Shown: positions 1 to 9,006, counted from the first letter of the stretch. The stretch: 64,000 nt of DNA from Gracilimonas sp. (GCF_040218225.1 NZ_JAVJQO010000006.1:124001-188000), one strand, 5' to 3'. The notes: generated by a model from the letters alone, not told the origin. Program-made: numbers and translations.

Positions 1-1
1 G

Positions 2-292
2 CCTGTATTTGAAGCAGTTGTTGAAGCTGGACGTTTACGATTGCGTCCTATTCTTATGACGACACTCACCACCGTATTAGGCTTGCTGCCTCTCTCCTTT
101 GGCTTAGGCGCCGGAGCAGAAATCCAGGCTTCTCTTGCCCGTGTGGTAATTGGTGGTTTGACTGCCTCAACGCTGGTTACTCTGGTATTTATTCCTGTTG
201 TTTATGTAACCACCGATCAGCTATTGGAAAAAGCCAAAGCCATAAGCTGGAATCCATTTTCTACATCTAAAGAAGTGGAATTAGCAAAATAG
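2..292 (+). CDS. RND efflux transporter, C-terminal end (partial)
   Basis: This is the last 96 codons of a gene that begins before the window; the reading frame is open from base 2. The visible part contains the RND signature [18 protein letters not shown] followed by a hydrophobic helix, a glycine-rich turn (GLGAGAEIQ) and the last transmembrane helix ending LVFIPVVYV, as in the inner-membrane pump subunits of the HAE1/AcrB and CusA/CzcA families. Such pumps use the proton gradient to export drugs or metals through a periplasmic adaptor and an outer-membrane channel. Which substrate class applies cannot be told from this fragment. The cytoplasmic tail is short and polar. Family membership is secure; the subfamily is not. 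Confidence 0.93.
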   Translation, partial: PVFEAVVEAGRLRLRPILMTTLTTVLGLLPLSFGLGAGAEIQASLARVVIGGLTASTLVTLVFIPVVYVTTDQLLEKAKAISWNPFSTSKEVELAK

Positions 293-350
293 ACTGATTT
301 GTTTAGGGTGCGAAAGCTTGTTCACCTAAAACGCTCGGCCAATTCTTAGG

Positions 351-392
351 GTTGATAAAGTGACAATTAGATAATACTCTCACTTTATCAAC
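351..392 (+). terminator. Perfect 13-bp inverted repeat after the RND gene
   Basis: GTTGATAAAGTGA at 351-363 and its exact complement at 380-392 enclose a 16-base loop. A weaker hairpin with one bulge (TTTAGGGTG / CACCTAAA) lies just upstream at about 305-330. Position after the RND stop codon and before the next start at 412 suggests an intrinsic terminator, but there is no long T-run, so an operator for the following gene is also possible. Confidence 0.45.
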
Positions 393-411
393 TTTCACTT
401 AACAATTCCCT

Positions 412-1359
412 ATGAGCTCCTGGACACTCAAATCCATTCCTCCCCACGACTGGTTTCTCTGCCTCGATATTGAATCCTACTTTGACCACGAGCACGAACC
501 CGAAAAGATCTTCGAAGAAGGATTTATCCGGCCTATCCCAATTGGAGACACGGACGCTATTGTAACTGTATTTTTTAATGGTGATCCGGAAAATCCTGAG
601 TTTCATATTGAATCTCAGGAATCGCTCTCCAAAGATGAAATTGCCGAAGCCAACAAAAGCCTTACCAAGATTTTTGGAACAGATATGGATTTAAGGCCTT
701 TATACGATCAGGCCAAAAATGACCCGGTTTTGGAAGATAAACTTACCAATCTCTATGGCTTAAAAAGAATGACCCGGGCTAATTTGTTTGAGGATATCTT
801 ATATCGGATTGTGCAGATGCAGATGAATCACAAACCGACCGCTAAAAAGATGATGTATAAAATCCGGGAGACGTACGGCACAGCTCTGATGCTTGGCAAA
901 AAATCACTCCCAGCCTGGCCTCGCCCCCATCAGCTGATGAAAGCAGATCCGGCTAATATCCGTAAACTTGGACCTACCCTTCGTAAAGGTCAGTACTTAG
1001 TCGGACTGGCAAATGATATTGTAGCAGGTGAAGTAGATATGGATCACCTGAGCACCTGTGATCCACAAGCATGCTATGATGAACTCACAAGCATAAAAGG
1101 CATCGGACCTACTTCCGGTCAGGATTTGATGATGATGCGCGGGCGGACTGATGCTGTCTTCCCATCAAACAAAAAAAGTGGAGAAGAAAAAGGCCTTCGT
1201 CGCTGGATTATATGGAGCTACGGAGAAGATCCTCACAATACTTCTGAAGAACGGTTTCAGGAACTCATCCAAAACTGGAAAGGCTATGAAGCAGCAGCTT
1301 TAGAGTTCCTTTATGCGAATTACATCCTTAAGGAAAAAGAAGAGCAGGCTAAGAAGTAG
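412..1359 (+). CDS. AlkA-like HhH-GPD DNA glycosylase homologue with altered active site
   Basis: The 315-residue product resembles the 3-methyladenine DNA glycosylase II (AlkA) branch of the HhH-GPD base-excision repair superfamily. An N-terminal AlkA-like region (about 1-100) is followed by a helical domain and the helix-hairpin-helix LTSIKGIGPTSGQDL at about 225-239. In catalytic members the hairpin is followed by a block like VFPxxDLGLRR with an invariant aspartate. Here the block reads VFPSNKKSGEEKGLRR (249-264), which is longer and carries Glu259 where the Asp would align. It may still act on damaged bases with Glu, or may only bind DNA. It stands alone between two unrelated genes. The ATG at 412 is the first in frame and gives a full-length protein. 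Confidence 0.72.
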   Translation: MSSWTLKSIPPHDWFLCLDIESYFDHEHEPEKIFEEGFIRPIPIGDTDAIVTVFFNGDPENPEFHIESQESLSKDEIAEANKSLTKIFGTDMDLRPLYDQAKNDPVLEDKLTNLYGLKRMTRANLFEDILYRIVQMQMNHKPTAKKMMYKIRETYGTALMLGKKSLPAWPRPHQLMKADPANIRKLGPTLRKGQYLVGLANDIVAGEVDMDHLSTCDPQACYDELTSIKGIGPTSGQDLMMMRGRTDAVFPSNKKSGEEKGLRRWIIWSYGEDPHNTSEERFQELIQNWKGYEAAALEFLYANYILKEKEEQAKK

Positions 1360-1417
1360 AATAATTATTCAGAAAAGCTATATTAACAAGCCTTGAACTC
1401 TGAATTCACATCACACT

Positions 1418-3061
1418 ATGAAGTATCTTCTACTAACTTTAGCATCTCTTTTAGCAACCTCTTCCCTCTTTGCCTATCAGTCCAAGCCGGTTATATCCGT
1501 TATCCCAAAACCCGTTTCGGCAGAATATGAAGATGGTTTTTTTGAACTTGATTCCAGTACATCTATCCACCTTTCTGGTGATTCAGAAGAAATGCAGTTT
1601 CTTGGAGAATACCTGAACGACCTTATTTATTCTGCCACATGGGTGAATCATACCATTACTTTTGAAAAGACCCGAACAGATACCAATGCTGCGATATTCC
1701 TGGAGATTGATGCCAAAAGTGATATCAGTAACCCGGAAGGGTATATACTTTCTGTGACTGAGAAAGAAATCAGGATTTCAGCCCATAAGGCCGCTGGTTT
1801 GTTTTATGGAGTACAAACCCTCAGACAACTTTTTGATCCTGTCATTGAGCATAAGCTTCCGTCTCTGGCACCTAACAATCAGAAGTGGTTAGTACCTGCT
1901 GTAAACATCAAAGATTATCCTCGTTTCCGGTATCGCGGCATGCACCTTGATGTTGCCCGCCACTTTTTCCCTGTCGATTTTATAAAGAAATATATCGACC
2001 TGTTGGCTATGCATAAGATGAACCGGTTTCACTGGCACTTAACGGAAGATCAAGGCTGGCGCATCGAGATCAAAAAGTATCCCAAATTGACTGAGATCGG
2101 TGCCTGGAGAGATTCTACCCTAATCGGGCGATATGGTTCAAATCGGTATGATAATGTTCGCCATGGCGGATTTTATACGCAGGAAGAAATTCGGGAAGTA
2201 GTTGAGTATGCTCAAAAAAGACACATTACCATCATTCCTGAAATAGAAATGCCTGGACATTCTTCGGCTGCTTTAGCTGCCTATCCTCAGTTTGGCTGTT
2301 TCGATAAGGAATATCATGTACAATCAACTTGGGGAGTTTTTGAAGATATCTACTGCCCAAGTGAAGAAACTTTTGCGTTCCTCGAGGATGTCTTAACCGA
2401 GGTAATGGAACTGTTTCCAAGTAAATACATTCATATTGGTGGTGATGAAGCCCCGAAGAAACAATGGAAAGAAAGTGATATCGCCCAGGAAGTCATCAGA
2501 CGGGAAGGCTTGAAAGATGAACACGAACTCCAGAGCTATTTCATTGGACGCATTGAAAAATTTCTCAATGAAAACGGACGGCAAATTATTGGCTGGGATG
2601 AGATTATGGAAGGTGGGTTAGCACCTCAGGCAACGGTTATGAGCTGGCGGGGAGAAAAAGGTGGCATCGAAGCCGCTAAAATGAAGCATGATGTCATTAT
2701 GACCCCCAACGGTTCAAATTATTTTGACCATTTCCAGGCCCAACCAACAGGGAACGAACCTATTTCTATTGGCGGACTTACCACCCTTGAGGATGTCTAC
2801 CACTACGAACCTGTTCCCGAGGAACTTACTCCTGAAGAAGCAAAGTATATACTAGGTTCCCAGGGCAATGTTTGGACAGAATACATTCACTCCGGAGATA
2901 AAGTGGAGTATATGGCTTACCCAAGGGTTACAGCTCTGGCAGAGGTTTTATGGACTCCAAAAGAACAGAAAAACTGGCTGGAGTTCTGGGCACGGCTACA
3001 ATCTCATTTTGAACGGCTGGATATACTGGAAGTCAATTATGCGCCGCACTATAAAAAGTAA
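1418..3061 (+). CDS. Beta-N-acetylhexosaminidase, GH20
   Basis: A 547-residue secreted glycoside hydrolase. Residues 1-19 form a signal peptide (hydrophobic core then SLFAYQ). The GH20b N-terminal domain (about 25-165) precedes the catalytic barrel, which begins with RYRGMHLDVARHFFPVDFIK and contains the substrate-assisted catalytic pair Asp343-Glu344 in HIGGDEA. The tryptophan-rich segments HWHLTEDQGWR and GWDEIM line the sugar pocket in this family. It should release terminal GlcNAc or GalNAc from chitin oligomers or glycoconjugates in the periplasm. Its stop codon lies two bases from the stop of the convergent exchanger gene, so no separate terminator fits between them. Confidence 0.95.
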   Translation: MKYLLLTLASLLATSSLFAYQSKPVISVIPKPVSAEYEDGFFELDSSTSIHLSGDSEEMQFLGEYLNDLIYSATWVNHTITFEKTRTDTNAAIFLEIDAKSDISNPEGYILSVTEKEIRISAHKAAGLFYGVQTLRQLFDPVIEHKLPSLAPNNQKWLVPAVNIKDYPRFRYRGMHLDVARHFFPVDFIKKYIDLLAMHKMNRFHWHLTEDQGWRIEIKKYPKLTEIGAWRDSTLIGRYGSNRYDNVRHGGFYTQEEIREVVEYAQKRHITIIPEIEMPGHSSAALAAYPQFGCFDKEYHVQSTWGVFEDIYCPSEETFAFLEDVLTEVMELFPSKYIHIGGDEAPKKQWKESDIAQEVIRREGLKDEHELQSYFIGRIEKFLNENGRQIIGWDEIMEGGLAPQATVMSWRGEKGGIEAAKMKHDVIMTPNGSNYFDHFQAQPTGNEPISIGGLTTLEDVYHYEPVPEELTPEEAKYILGSQGNVWTEYIHSGDKVEYMAYPRVTALAEVLWTPKEQKNWLEFWARLQSHFERLDILEVNYAPHYKK

Positions 3062-3063
3062 AA

Positions 3064-4149
3064 TCAGTTTTTTAAAAGTTTCCTTTTCCTATAATCGAAA
3101 AGAAATTTAGCCAAGATCATAACGACCGTTAGCGGGATGATAATCCAGGTCATCCCCCATTCCATGGTCTCTTTAAAAGGATGTTGTAAAGCAATAAACA
3201 CCAGATAGGTAATGTAGGCTACATAGTAAAAAAGGAAACCAGCTGCCTCTGGCCTACCCAATTCTTTTGCTGGCCAAAAAAGTGGCAAACAGGCTACTGC
3301 TACTATAACCATAAAAGGCAGATCCAGGTTGATAGCATCCACTGAAACATTTAAAGCTCCCGGAGCAACAATAATGGTCAGACTGAGCGTTAGCAGAATA
3401 TTATACAGGTTACTGCCCATCACATTAGCAACAGCGGTATCAGAATCATCCCGGCGAACGGCAGAAAGTGAGGTCGCCACTTCAGGCAATGAGGTACCTA
3501 TTGAAACAATCGTCAGCCCAATGATAAGCTCTGAAATACCCAACACGCCTGCAATTTCAACGGCAGACTCTACCATCCATCGAGAGCCCATCACAATCAA
3601 AACCAGCCCTGCCAGTAGTAATAAAATGTATTTTCCGTAAAAAAGTGTGGTAACAGGCTCATCCAGTTCAGGCTGCTCTTCCTTATTAGATTTATTAGCT
3701 GAACGGTCTTTTCTGATCTGGCTGTACATGAAAATGGAGTAGGCAACTAAAGCTCCGAAAATGATGAACCCATCAATCATGGTAAGTAAACCATCCATAG
3801 CTAATACATAAAGCAAGATACTGGCTCCGATTACCACGGGGACATCTATTTTTATAATCCGGTTTGTGATGTTAAGAGGTTTTACCAAACCAGCAATCCC
3901 AAGAATCAGAAGTATATTGGCGATATTGCTACCTAGTATATTCCCTAAAACAAGGTCAGGCTTCCCTTCTGCAGCTGCTTGTAAACTGATAGCCAACTCT
4001 GGGGCTCCGGTAGCAAATGCCACCACTGTCAAACCCATTACAACCGGAGATACACTCCAGGCTAAACCAAATCTATCTACTGATTTCAGGAACAGCTCTG
4101 CCCCGATTATCAGCGTAACCAACCCTACGATGAATAATAAAACCGTCAT
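3064..4149 (-). CDS. Calcium/sodium antiporter, CaCA family (YrbG-like)
   Basis: An inner-membrane protein of 361 residues with about ten hydrophobic helices and the two inverted alpha-repeats of the cation/calcium exchanger superfamily. The first is FATGAPELAISLQAA plus GNILGSNIANI near residues 46-80. The second is IGTSLPEVATSLSAV plus NVMGSNLYNIL in the C-terminal half. The acidic residues in GAPE and SLPE are the ion ligands in structurally known members. A charged loop around residues 145-165 separates the halves. It probably extrudes Ca2+ in exchange for Na+ or H+. The ATG at 4149 gives a first helix directly. The divergent promoter region shared with the amidohydrolase gene is about 170 bp. 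Confidence 0.92.
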   Translation of the reverse strand: MTVLLFIVGLVTLIIGAELFLKSVDRFGLAWSVSPVVMGLTVVAFATGAPELAISLQAAAEGKPDLVLGNILGSNIANILLILGIAGLVKPLNITNRIIKIDVPVVIGASILLYVLAMDGLLTMIDGFIIFGALVAYSIFMYSQIRKDRSANKSNKEEQPELDEPVTTLFYGKYILLLLAGLVLIVMGSRWMVESAVEIAGVLGISELIIGLTIVSIGTSLPEVATSLSAVRRDDSDTAVANVMGSNLYNILLTLSLTIIVAPGALNVSVDAINLDLPFMVIVAVACLPLFWPAKELGRPEAAGFLFYYVAYITYLVFIALQHPFKETMEWGMTWIIIPLTVVMILAKFLFDYRKRKLLKN

Positions 4150-4318
4150 TTCCGATGAATTTTCTTTTTTCTAAACCGGCATAAAACTACTACAAAAAAC
4201 ACTCTAAAGCGTATGTTCAAGCGCTAAACTTTGTATCAATTTTACAATCACCGACCTTTCTTTTATTTAGGTTCATTTACCTATATTGCGTCACACAGAA
4301 TAACCAAACATATATCCT

Positions 4319-5602
4319 ATGAAATTCCGCAGCTTTCTCTTCACGTTCTTTGTTTCACTAATTATTTCTACATCAGCATTTGCCCAGCGAACCGTAATCC
4401 ATGCCGGCACCCTGATTGATGGAGTTTCTGATGAAGTACGAAATGAAGTCAGCATCATTATCGAAGACAGCAAAATTACCGGAATCGAAAATGGATATAT
4501 TTCCGGAAATCGTGGTGACGAAATTGTTGACCTAAAATCTAAAACGGTGATGCCGGGACTCATTGACCTCCATGTTCATTTAGAAAGTGAAACAAGTCCA
4601 CAAAAATATTTAGAGCCCTTCACTTTTGATGAGGCAGAGAAAGCTTTCAGATCGGTTCAATATGCAAAAAGAACACTCATGGCCGGTTTCACCACCGTTC
4701 GCGAATTAGGCGGCTCGGGAGTGAACATCGCCCTCAGAGATGCCATCAAAGGAGGATATGTAGATGGACCTCGAATTATCACCGTTGGTAAGTCACTAGC
4801 TACCACAGGCGGACACGCTGACCCTACTAACGGTTGGAAAAAAGACCTGATGGGAAGCCCGGATCCGGTTGATGGAGTGTTAAATGGTGTCGCCGAGGCG
4901 CGTGAAGCCGTAAGACAACGCTATAAAAATGGAGCTGATCATATTAAAATCACAGCAACCGGAGGTGTACTAAGTGTAGCTAAGTCAGGAGATGCACCAC
5001 AGTTTTTTATGGATGAATTGAATGCCATTGTTGAAACTGCCAGCGAATATGGAATGCATGTTGCCGCTCATGCTCACGGAGCTGAGGGTATGAAACGAGC
5101 AGTGGAAGCAGGTGTTCTTACGATCGAACACGGCACAAAAATGACGGAAGAAGTAATGGATCTCATGATTGAAAAAGGCACATACTACGTCCCTACTATT
5201 TCAGCCGGAAAATGGGTTGCAGAAAAAGCAAAAGTAGAAGGATATTACCCTGAACTTGTTGTACCCAAAGCCCTTGAAATTGGCCCAATGATCCAAAACA
5301 CTTTTGCCGATGCATATAAGCATGGCGTGAAAATTGCTTTTGGAACCGATGCCGGTGTTTTCCCCCACGGACAAAATGGAAAAGAATTTAAGTACATGAC
5401 GGAAGTCGGGATGCCGGTAATGGAAGCCATTCAAAGTGCAACCATAACTGCAGCCACAGTATTAGGGCTGGAACATGAAATCGGATCTATTGAAGTCGGA
5501 AAAAAAGCTGATATCGTAGCCACCGAAGAAAATCCAATTCAAGATGTAACAACACTGGAGCGAGTTTCTTTTGTGATGAAAGATGGTGTGATTTATAAAT
5601 AA
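4319..5602 (+). CDS. Secreted metal-dependent amidohydrolase (imidazolonepropionase-like)
   Basis: A 427-residue protein with a signal peptide (residues 1-22, ending SAFAQ) and a complete amidohydrolase barrel. Metal ligands are visible: His85 and His87 in DLHVH, Lys210 in HIKIT (the likely carboxylated lysine), His251/His253 in HAHG, His271 in IEHGT, and the catalytic Asp344 in GTDAG. The C-terminal strand motif IEVGKKADIV is typical. The family includes secreted Xaa-Pro dipeptidases, imidazolonepropionase-like enzymes and organophosphate hydrolases, and substrate cannot be read from sequence. It is transcribed divergently from the exchanger and may continue into the small membrane-protein gene 34 bp downstream. 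Confidence 0.92.
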   Translation: MKFRSFLFTFFVSLIISTSAFAQRTVIHAGTLIDGVSDEVRNEVSIIIEDSKITGIENGYISGNRGDEIVDLKSKTVMPGLIDLHVHLESETSPQKYLEPFTFDEAEKAFRSVQYAKRTLMAGFTTVRELGGSGVNIALRDAIKGGYVDGPRIITVGKSLATTGGHADPTNGWKKDLMGSPDPVDGVLNGVAEAREAVRQRYKNGADHIKITATGGVLSVAKSGDAPQFFMDELNAIVETASEYGMHVAAHAHGAEGMKRAVEAGVLTIEHGTKMTEEVMDLMIEKGTYYVPTISAGKWVAEKAKVEGYYPELVVPKALEIGPMIQNTFADAYKHGVKIAFGTDAGVFPHGQNGKEFKYMTEVGMPVMEAIQSATITAATVLGLEHEIGSIEVGKKADIVATEENPIQDVTTLERVSFVMKDGVIYK

Positions 5603-5636
5603 TTTATAAACAACATCATGTAGTCTTTCAAACACT

Positions 5637-6161
5637 ATGCACAATAGAAACCCGAAAAAGAGACTTAAAAACAGATTACAGTGGACATTTCAGGTTGAGG
5701 GAATGAATGTGGTCATGTTTTTTGGAATCATGGTCTTTCTCAACTTCAACTACAATTTTTATGACCTGATATTTCTCTCCTATGGTTTATCCCTGATGTG
5801 TTTTATCCTTTTTCAGGGCACTTATTACTGGTGGATCAAGTACTCTGTGATTACAGAGCGACAAGTTTTTAAAAACACCGTTCTTTCACGCTTTCGAAAG
5901 TTCAGAAAGCAAAACCAGATAGCAATAATAGCGATCCCTCTTATGCTTTTGATTCAATGGTTCCTATCGGGCAAAAGTATCAGCAGTGATAATCTTATCG
6001 GATGGGCCATTTTCGCCAACCTCTTCGGAGTATGTGAATACATCAATTACTATCACAAGCAATTGATGTACGACAACAGAAATGACCTGAACTACCTGCT
6101 GCAAAACCGAAAACTAAAAGAAGCAGCACTCCATAAAGACCTTCGCGAGAACAAAATCTAA
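5637..6161 (+). CDS. Small four-helix membrane protein of unknown function
   Basis: I do not recognise a named family. The 174-residue product starts with a strongly basic stretch (RNPKKRLKNR), then has hydrophobic segments at about 22-40, 43-65, 95-111 and 117-134, and ends in a charged, Leu/Asn-rich tail. The basic N-terminus and the basic loop after helix 2 (FRKFRKQNQ) suggest both ends are cytoplasmic by the positive-inside rule. It lies 34 bp after the amidohydrolase stop on the same strand and could be co-transcribed with it. No enzyme motif is visible. Confidence 0.75.
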   Translation: MHNRNPKKRLKNRLQWTFQVEGMNVVMFFGIMVFLNFNYNFYDLIFLSYGLSLMCFILFQGTYYWWIKYSVITERQVFKNTVLSRFRKFRKQNQIAIIAIPLMLLIQWFLSGKSISSDNLIGWAIFANLFGVCEYINYYHKQLMYDNRNDLNYLLQNRKLKEAALHKDLRENKI

Positions 6162-6222
6162 ATTGATTCTGTTTTAGCACCTCATTACAAAACTATTAAT
6201 TCACTTACTCTAGCCTAATTCC

Positions 6223-6729
6223 ATGAAATCCGCAGAACTCAAAGAAATACAGCAACCCCTCAAAGAACAGTATAAACAAGATCCGGAGAAGGCTTTGGTT
6301 ACCTTAAAGGCTTCTTCACGGGTTGGCGAAGGCATCACCTGTAAAGTAGAAACAGGAAAAGCTATGGTTAAGGCTGGTCTCCACCCCGCAACAGGAGGTG
6401 ATGGATTATCTGTATGTTCGGGAGATATGCTGCTTGAAGCACTTACAGCTTGTGCCGGAGTCACCTTGAGTGCTGTGGCAACAGCCATCGATTTCAACCT
6501 GAAAGATGCATCCATTCATGCCGAAGGAGACCTGGACTTCAGGGGCACTCTGTCGGTGGATAAAGAGGCCCCGGTTGGGTTCAAAAACATAAGAGTGAGC
6601 TTCGAACTGGATACCGATGAGGAGCAGGAAAAGATTGACACCCTGATTAAACTTACCGAACGGTTTTGTGTTGTTTATCAAACTTTGGCAACCGGTAATG
6701 ATATCTCTGTATCCGCAACTAAGACCTAA
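6223..6729 (+). CDS. OsmC/Ohr-family protein
   Basis: This 168-residue protein has the OsmC fold: an N-terminal beta region, a central helix LEALTACAGVTLSAVA carrying the first conserved Cys77, and the second conserved cysteine Cys149 in ERFCVVYQTL. OsmC and Ohr proteins use such a pair to reduce organic hydroperoxides. Some paralogues lack strong peroxidase activity, and the exact subfamily is not clear. An extra Cys65 sits just before the central helix. The N-terminal 25 residues are longer than in compact Ohr proteins. It appears monocistronic, with 61 bp before it and 16 bp before the next start. Confidence 0.88.
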   Translation: MKSAELKEIQQPLKEQYKQDPEKALVTLKASSRVGEGITCKVETGKAMVKAGLHPATGGDGLSVCSGDMLLEALTACAGVTLSAVATAIDFNLKDASIHAEGDLDFRGTLSVDKEAPVGFKNIRVSFELDTDEEQEKIDTLIKLTERFCVVYQTLATGNDISVSATKT

Positions 6730-6745
6730 ATAGAACTCGAAAAAT

Positions 6746-8104
6746 ATGATTAAAATAATTGGAAGTTTTTTCTGTGTTTTTTTGGCACTAATTAATTCAT
6801 TTGCTCAGTCTCCCATTAATACTGAAAGAGAAAAAGCAGAACCATTATTTCATCTCGTCAATGATATAAAAATTAACGGGACTGTCGATCAATCATTAGT
6901 ATTTGATTATGGAGTGTTGGTTGTATGGAGAAACCGGCATTCAGATCACACATATTTGTCAAAATTTAACAACAGGGGAGATTTAAACTGGGAACGTAAA
7001 TTCCCCGTCAAAAATAATCTCAGAGCCTCTGTCTCCAAATCAAGTAATACGATCATATTAAGTATTCCTATCCCTTGGGAAGATGAATATAATACCGCCT
7101 TAAGAAAATGTGATTACAAAGTTTTAAACAGAAATGGGGAGCTCCTGAATGAGTTTAAACTAGACTGTGCTGTTGTAACTCCAATAGGTGATAAAGGGTG
7201 GGTACTCCTTCAATACGAACAGTATTCAAAAACTATTTATAACTATCAAAAGAGTGAGTTTTTTGAAGAAAAAGATCACCTGACAAATATCACAGTTCTA
7301 TCAGACAACACTCTAATTATATTTGAAAAAATTTGGGAGAAAGTAAGTCAAGCAGATGTATCGAATGAGAAAAAAGGGGATTATACTCCAGTAAATAAAC
7401 AAAGGAATAGAATTCGTGCAAAACTTGATTCTGTACTTCTTTCTACCCTAACAATTTCAGGTGGGGATATTAAGTCAAATAAAAATGCTTTGAGGTCTCA
7501 GGAAAAAATTGATTATGGTTTTGGGTTTGATTCTCAGCAGGTTGAATTTGAATCCCTTTCGAATACTATTGGCTGGAGTACCCGTTTTCTTACTCAGGTA
7601 GAACCAACGAGAAAATATGAGAGCAAATTATTTTTTCTAAACCAAAATGGAGAATTGAAAAGTACTTTCTCTTCGAATTCAGCAATTGAGAACTTTTCAT
7701 TTGTTAACAGCTCCACTGTTCTGGTCTTTTTGCAACATATCAATCCTTTAAAACCTTTTGAGTCTTCAATGGCTCTTTATGACATTATCGAAGAGAATGT
7801 TGTCTGGGAAAAGAAAAATGACATGTTCAAGAACTATGCCCCTAAAACATTTGTCGTGAATGAAGATGTAGACTTTTTACTGTTGCAAGGTAACATTAAG
7901 CCTGAACAATCTTGTAAAACAGATATCTTGCATTTAGAATTGCAATCAGGAAGAGTCAGTTGCCCGCCATTATTCAAAGAATTGGGGCCATTATATCATC
8001 CTGAGTTAATACAGCTTTCAGAAAATAATACGCAATTTCTTCTTATCAACTCAGAAAAAGACAATCTGTTTTTTGCATCTCTAAATGAGAAATTTGCAAA
8101 TTGA
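6746..8104 (+). CDS. Secreted protein of unknown function
   Basis: The 452-residue product begins with a signal peptide (IGSFFCVFLALINSFAQS). It has no domain I can name. Repeated short strand-turn patterns such as VFDYGVLVVWRNRHSDHTYLSKF and TVLVFLQH, with many isolated aromatic residues, would fit a beta-propeller-like or YD-type fold, but this is only an impression. Codon use is visibly more A/T-rich than in flanking genes (frequent ATA, TTA, AAT and AAA), which may point to a later arrival. It starts 16 bp after osmC. The ATG at 6746 directly precedes the signal peptide. Confidence 0.7.
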   Translation: MIKIIGSFFCVFLALINSFAQSPINTEREKAEPLFHLVNDIKINGTVDQSLVFDYGVLVVWRNRHSDHTYLSKFNNRGDLNWERKFPVKNNLRASVSKSSNTIILSIPIPWEDEYNTALRKCDYKVLNRNGELLNEFKLDCAVVTPIGDKGWVLLQYEQYSKTIYNYQKSEFFEEKDHLTNITVLSDNTLIIFEKIWEKVSQADVSNEKKGDYTPVNKQRNRIRAKLDSVLLSTLTISGGDIKSNKNALRSQEKIDYGFGFDSQQVEFESLSNTIGWSTRFLTQVEPTRKYESKLFFLNQNGELKSTFSSNSAIENFSFVNSSTVLVFLQHINPLKPFESSMALYDIIEENVVWEKKNDMFKNYAPKTFVVNEDVDFLLLQGNIKPEQSCKTDILHLELQSGRVSCPPLFKELGPLYHPELIQLSENNTQFLLINSEKDNLFFASLNEKFAN

Positions 8105-8208
8105 TAAAATCTGTGAAAATTTAAATCGATTATGAATAATGGGAGGATTTCGCAATAGTCCGCCCAATTTTGTAAGATGTTTTTGCACATTCAATTAACC
8201 AGCCAATT

Positions 8209-8505
8209 ATGACTGTAGATGCCATAAAAGAACAGCTCAAGACTGCCAAGAATCCAGTAGCTAAATCTTTTCATATCGGAGATCATTTTAAAGTTCTTAT
8301 TTTTGGATTTAATAAGGGAATGAAGCTTGAAGATCATAAAGCCCATCACCCCACAAAATTACTGGTGCTGGAAGGAGAAGTAATTTATCACCAGGAGAAG
8401 AAAGACATACGCCTCAAAAAACACCAGGAAGTGGAAATACCGGCCGAGGTTTCTCATTCGGTAGCCGCTCTTGATGATGCCCTCGTATTACTTACCCAAG
8501 GCTGA
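8209..8505 (+). CDS. Small single-domain cupin
   Basis: A 98-residue protein with the conserved cupin barrel core. The first motif is degenerate (GMKLEDHKAHHPTKLLVLEGEV, residues about 44-65), with three histidines and an acidic residue able to bind metal. The second motif (EVEIPAEVSHSV, about 79-90) holds the last histidine. Single cupins of this length serve as metal-binding sensors or small isomerase-like enzymes, and no substrate can be named. The ATG at 8209 follows 104 bp of gene-free DNA. The AIG2-like gene follows after 24 bp and is probably in the same transcript. Confidence 0.85.
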   Translation: MTVDAIKEQLKTAKNPVAKSFHIGDHFKVLIFGFNKGMKLEDHKAHHPTKLLVLEGEVIYHQEKKDIRLKKHQEVEIPAEVSHSVAALDDALVLLTQG

Positions 8506-8529
8506 TTTGTTTAGTAACCGCCCGGCAGC

Positions 8530-8934
8530 ATGACAAAAACAAATCTGCTTTTTGTGTATGGAACGCTTATGAAAGGCTTTGAAAACCCTGTAGCCCGGCA
8601 TCTCCATTCTACCCAGAATTTTCTTGGCGAGGCTTACTTTCCCGGCCTGCTTTTTAAAGTAAGTTTTTATCCGGGAGCTGTTTGCATACCTGATTCTGAA
8701 AACAAAGTCTATGGCCACTTATTCAAAATCACTCAAAATCAAAAACAACTCCTCCAAAAACTGGATGATTACGAAGGTATAGGTACGCAATTTAAACAGC
8801 CGAATGAATTCAAGCGCGATGTGATTCCCGTCTTTTTTAAAGGACAATCCTTAACGGCCTACACCTATCTCTTCAATGCACCTTATAATCAATACCCAGT
8901 CATAACCTCCGGCCGTTTTTCTGAAGAGGCATAA
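8530..8934 (+). CDS. Gamma-glutamylcyclotransferase-like (AIG2/GGACT) protein
   Basis: The 134-residue product starts with the family hallmark FVYGTLMKGFENP, the substrate-cradling YGTL loop, followed by a GEAYFPGLLFKV strand and the conserved acidic region KLDDYEG, where the catalytic glutamate lies. Members cleave gamma-glutamyl amines or amino acids to release 5-oxoproline, but many bacterial members have no assigned substrate. It follows the cupin by 24 bp. The following 72 bp hold the operator region of the ArsR-type gene, so the transcript probably ends here. Confidence 0.87.
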   Translation: MTKTNLLFVYGTLMKGFENPVARHLHSTQNFLGEAYFPGLLFKVSFYPGAVCIPDSENKVYGHLFKITQNQKQLLQKLDDYEGIGTQFKQPNEFKRDVIPVFFKGQSLTAYTYLFNAPYNQYPVITSGRFSEEA

Positions 8935-8941
8935 ACTTTTA

Positions 8942-8990
8942 TTTGCGTAACCAAATTGTTACACATATATTTACGTAACCAATTAGTTAC
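8942..8990 (+). promoter_or_regulatory. Promoter with two tandem palindromic operators for the ArsR-SRPBCC operon
   Basis: Two near-identical palindromes, GTAACCAAATTGTTAC (8947-8962) and GTAACCAATTAGTTAC (8975-8990), lie with centres 28 bp apart, directly upstream of the ATG at 9007. A possible -33 TTTG (8942-8945) and -7 TATATTTA (8966-8973) with 20-bp spacing place the first palindrome between the promoter elements and the second just after the -7 box. That layout suits repression by the winged-helix product of the next gene. Confidence 0.75.
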
Positions 8991-9006
8991 ATAAAAGTTT
9001 CAATCT

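Noticed and set aside
3055-3070. A terminator between the hexosaminidase and the exchanger
   Set aside because: The convergent stop codons are two bases apart and no stem with a T-run is visible around them.
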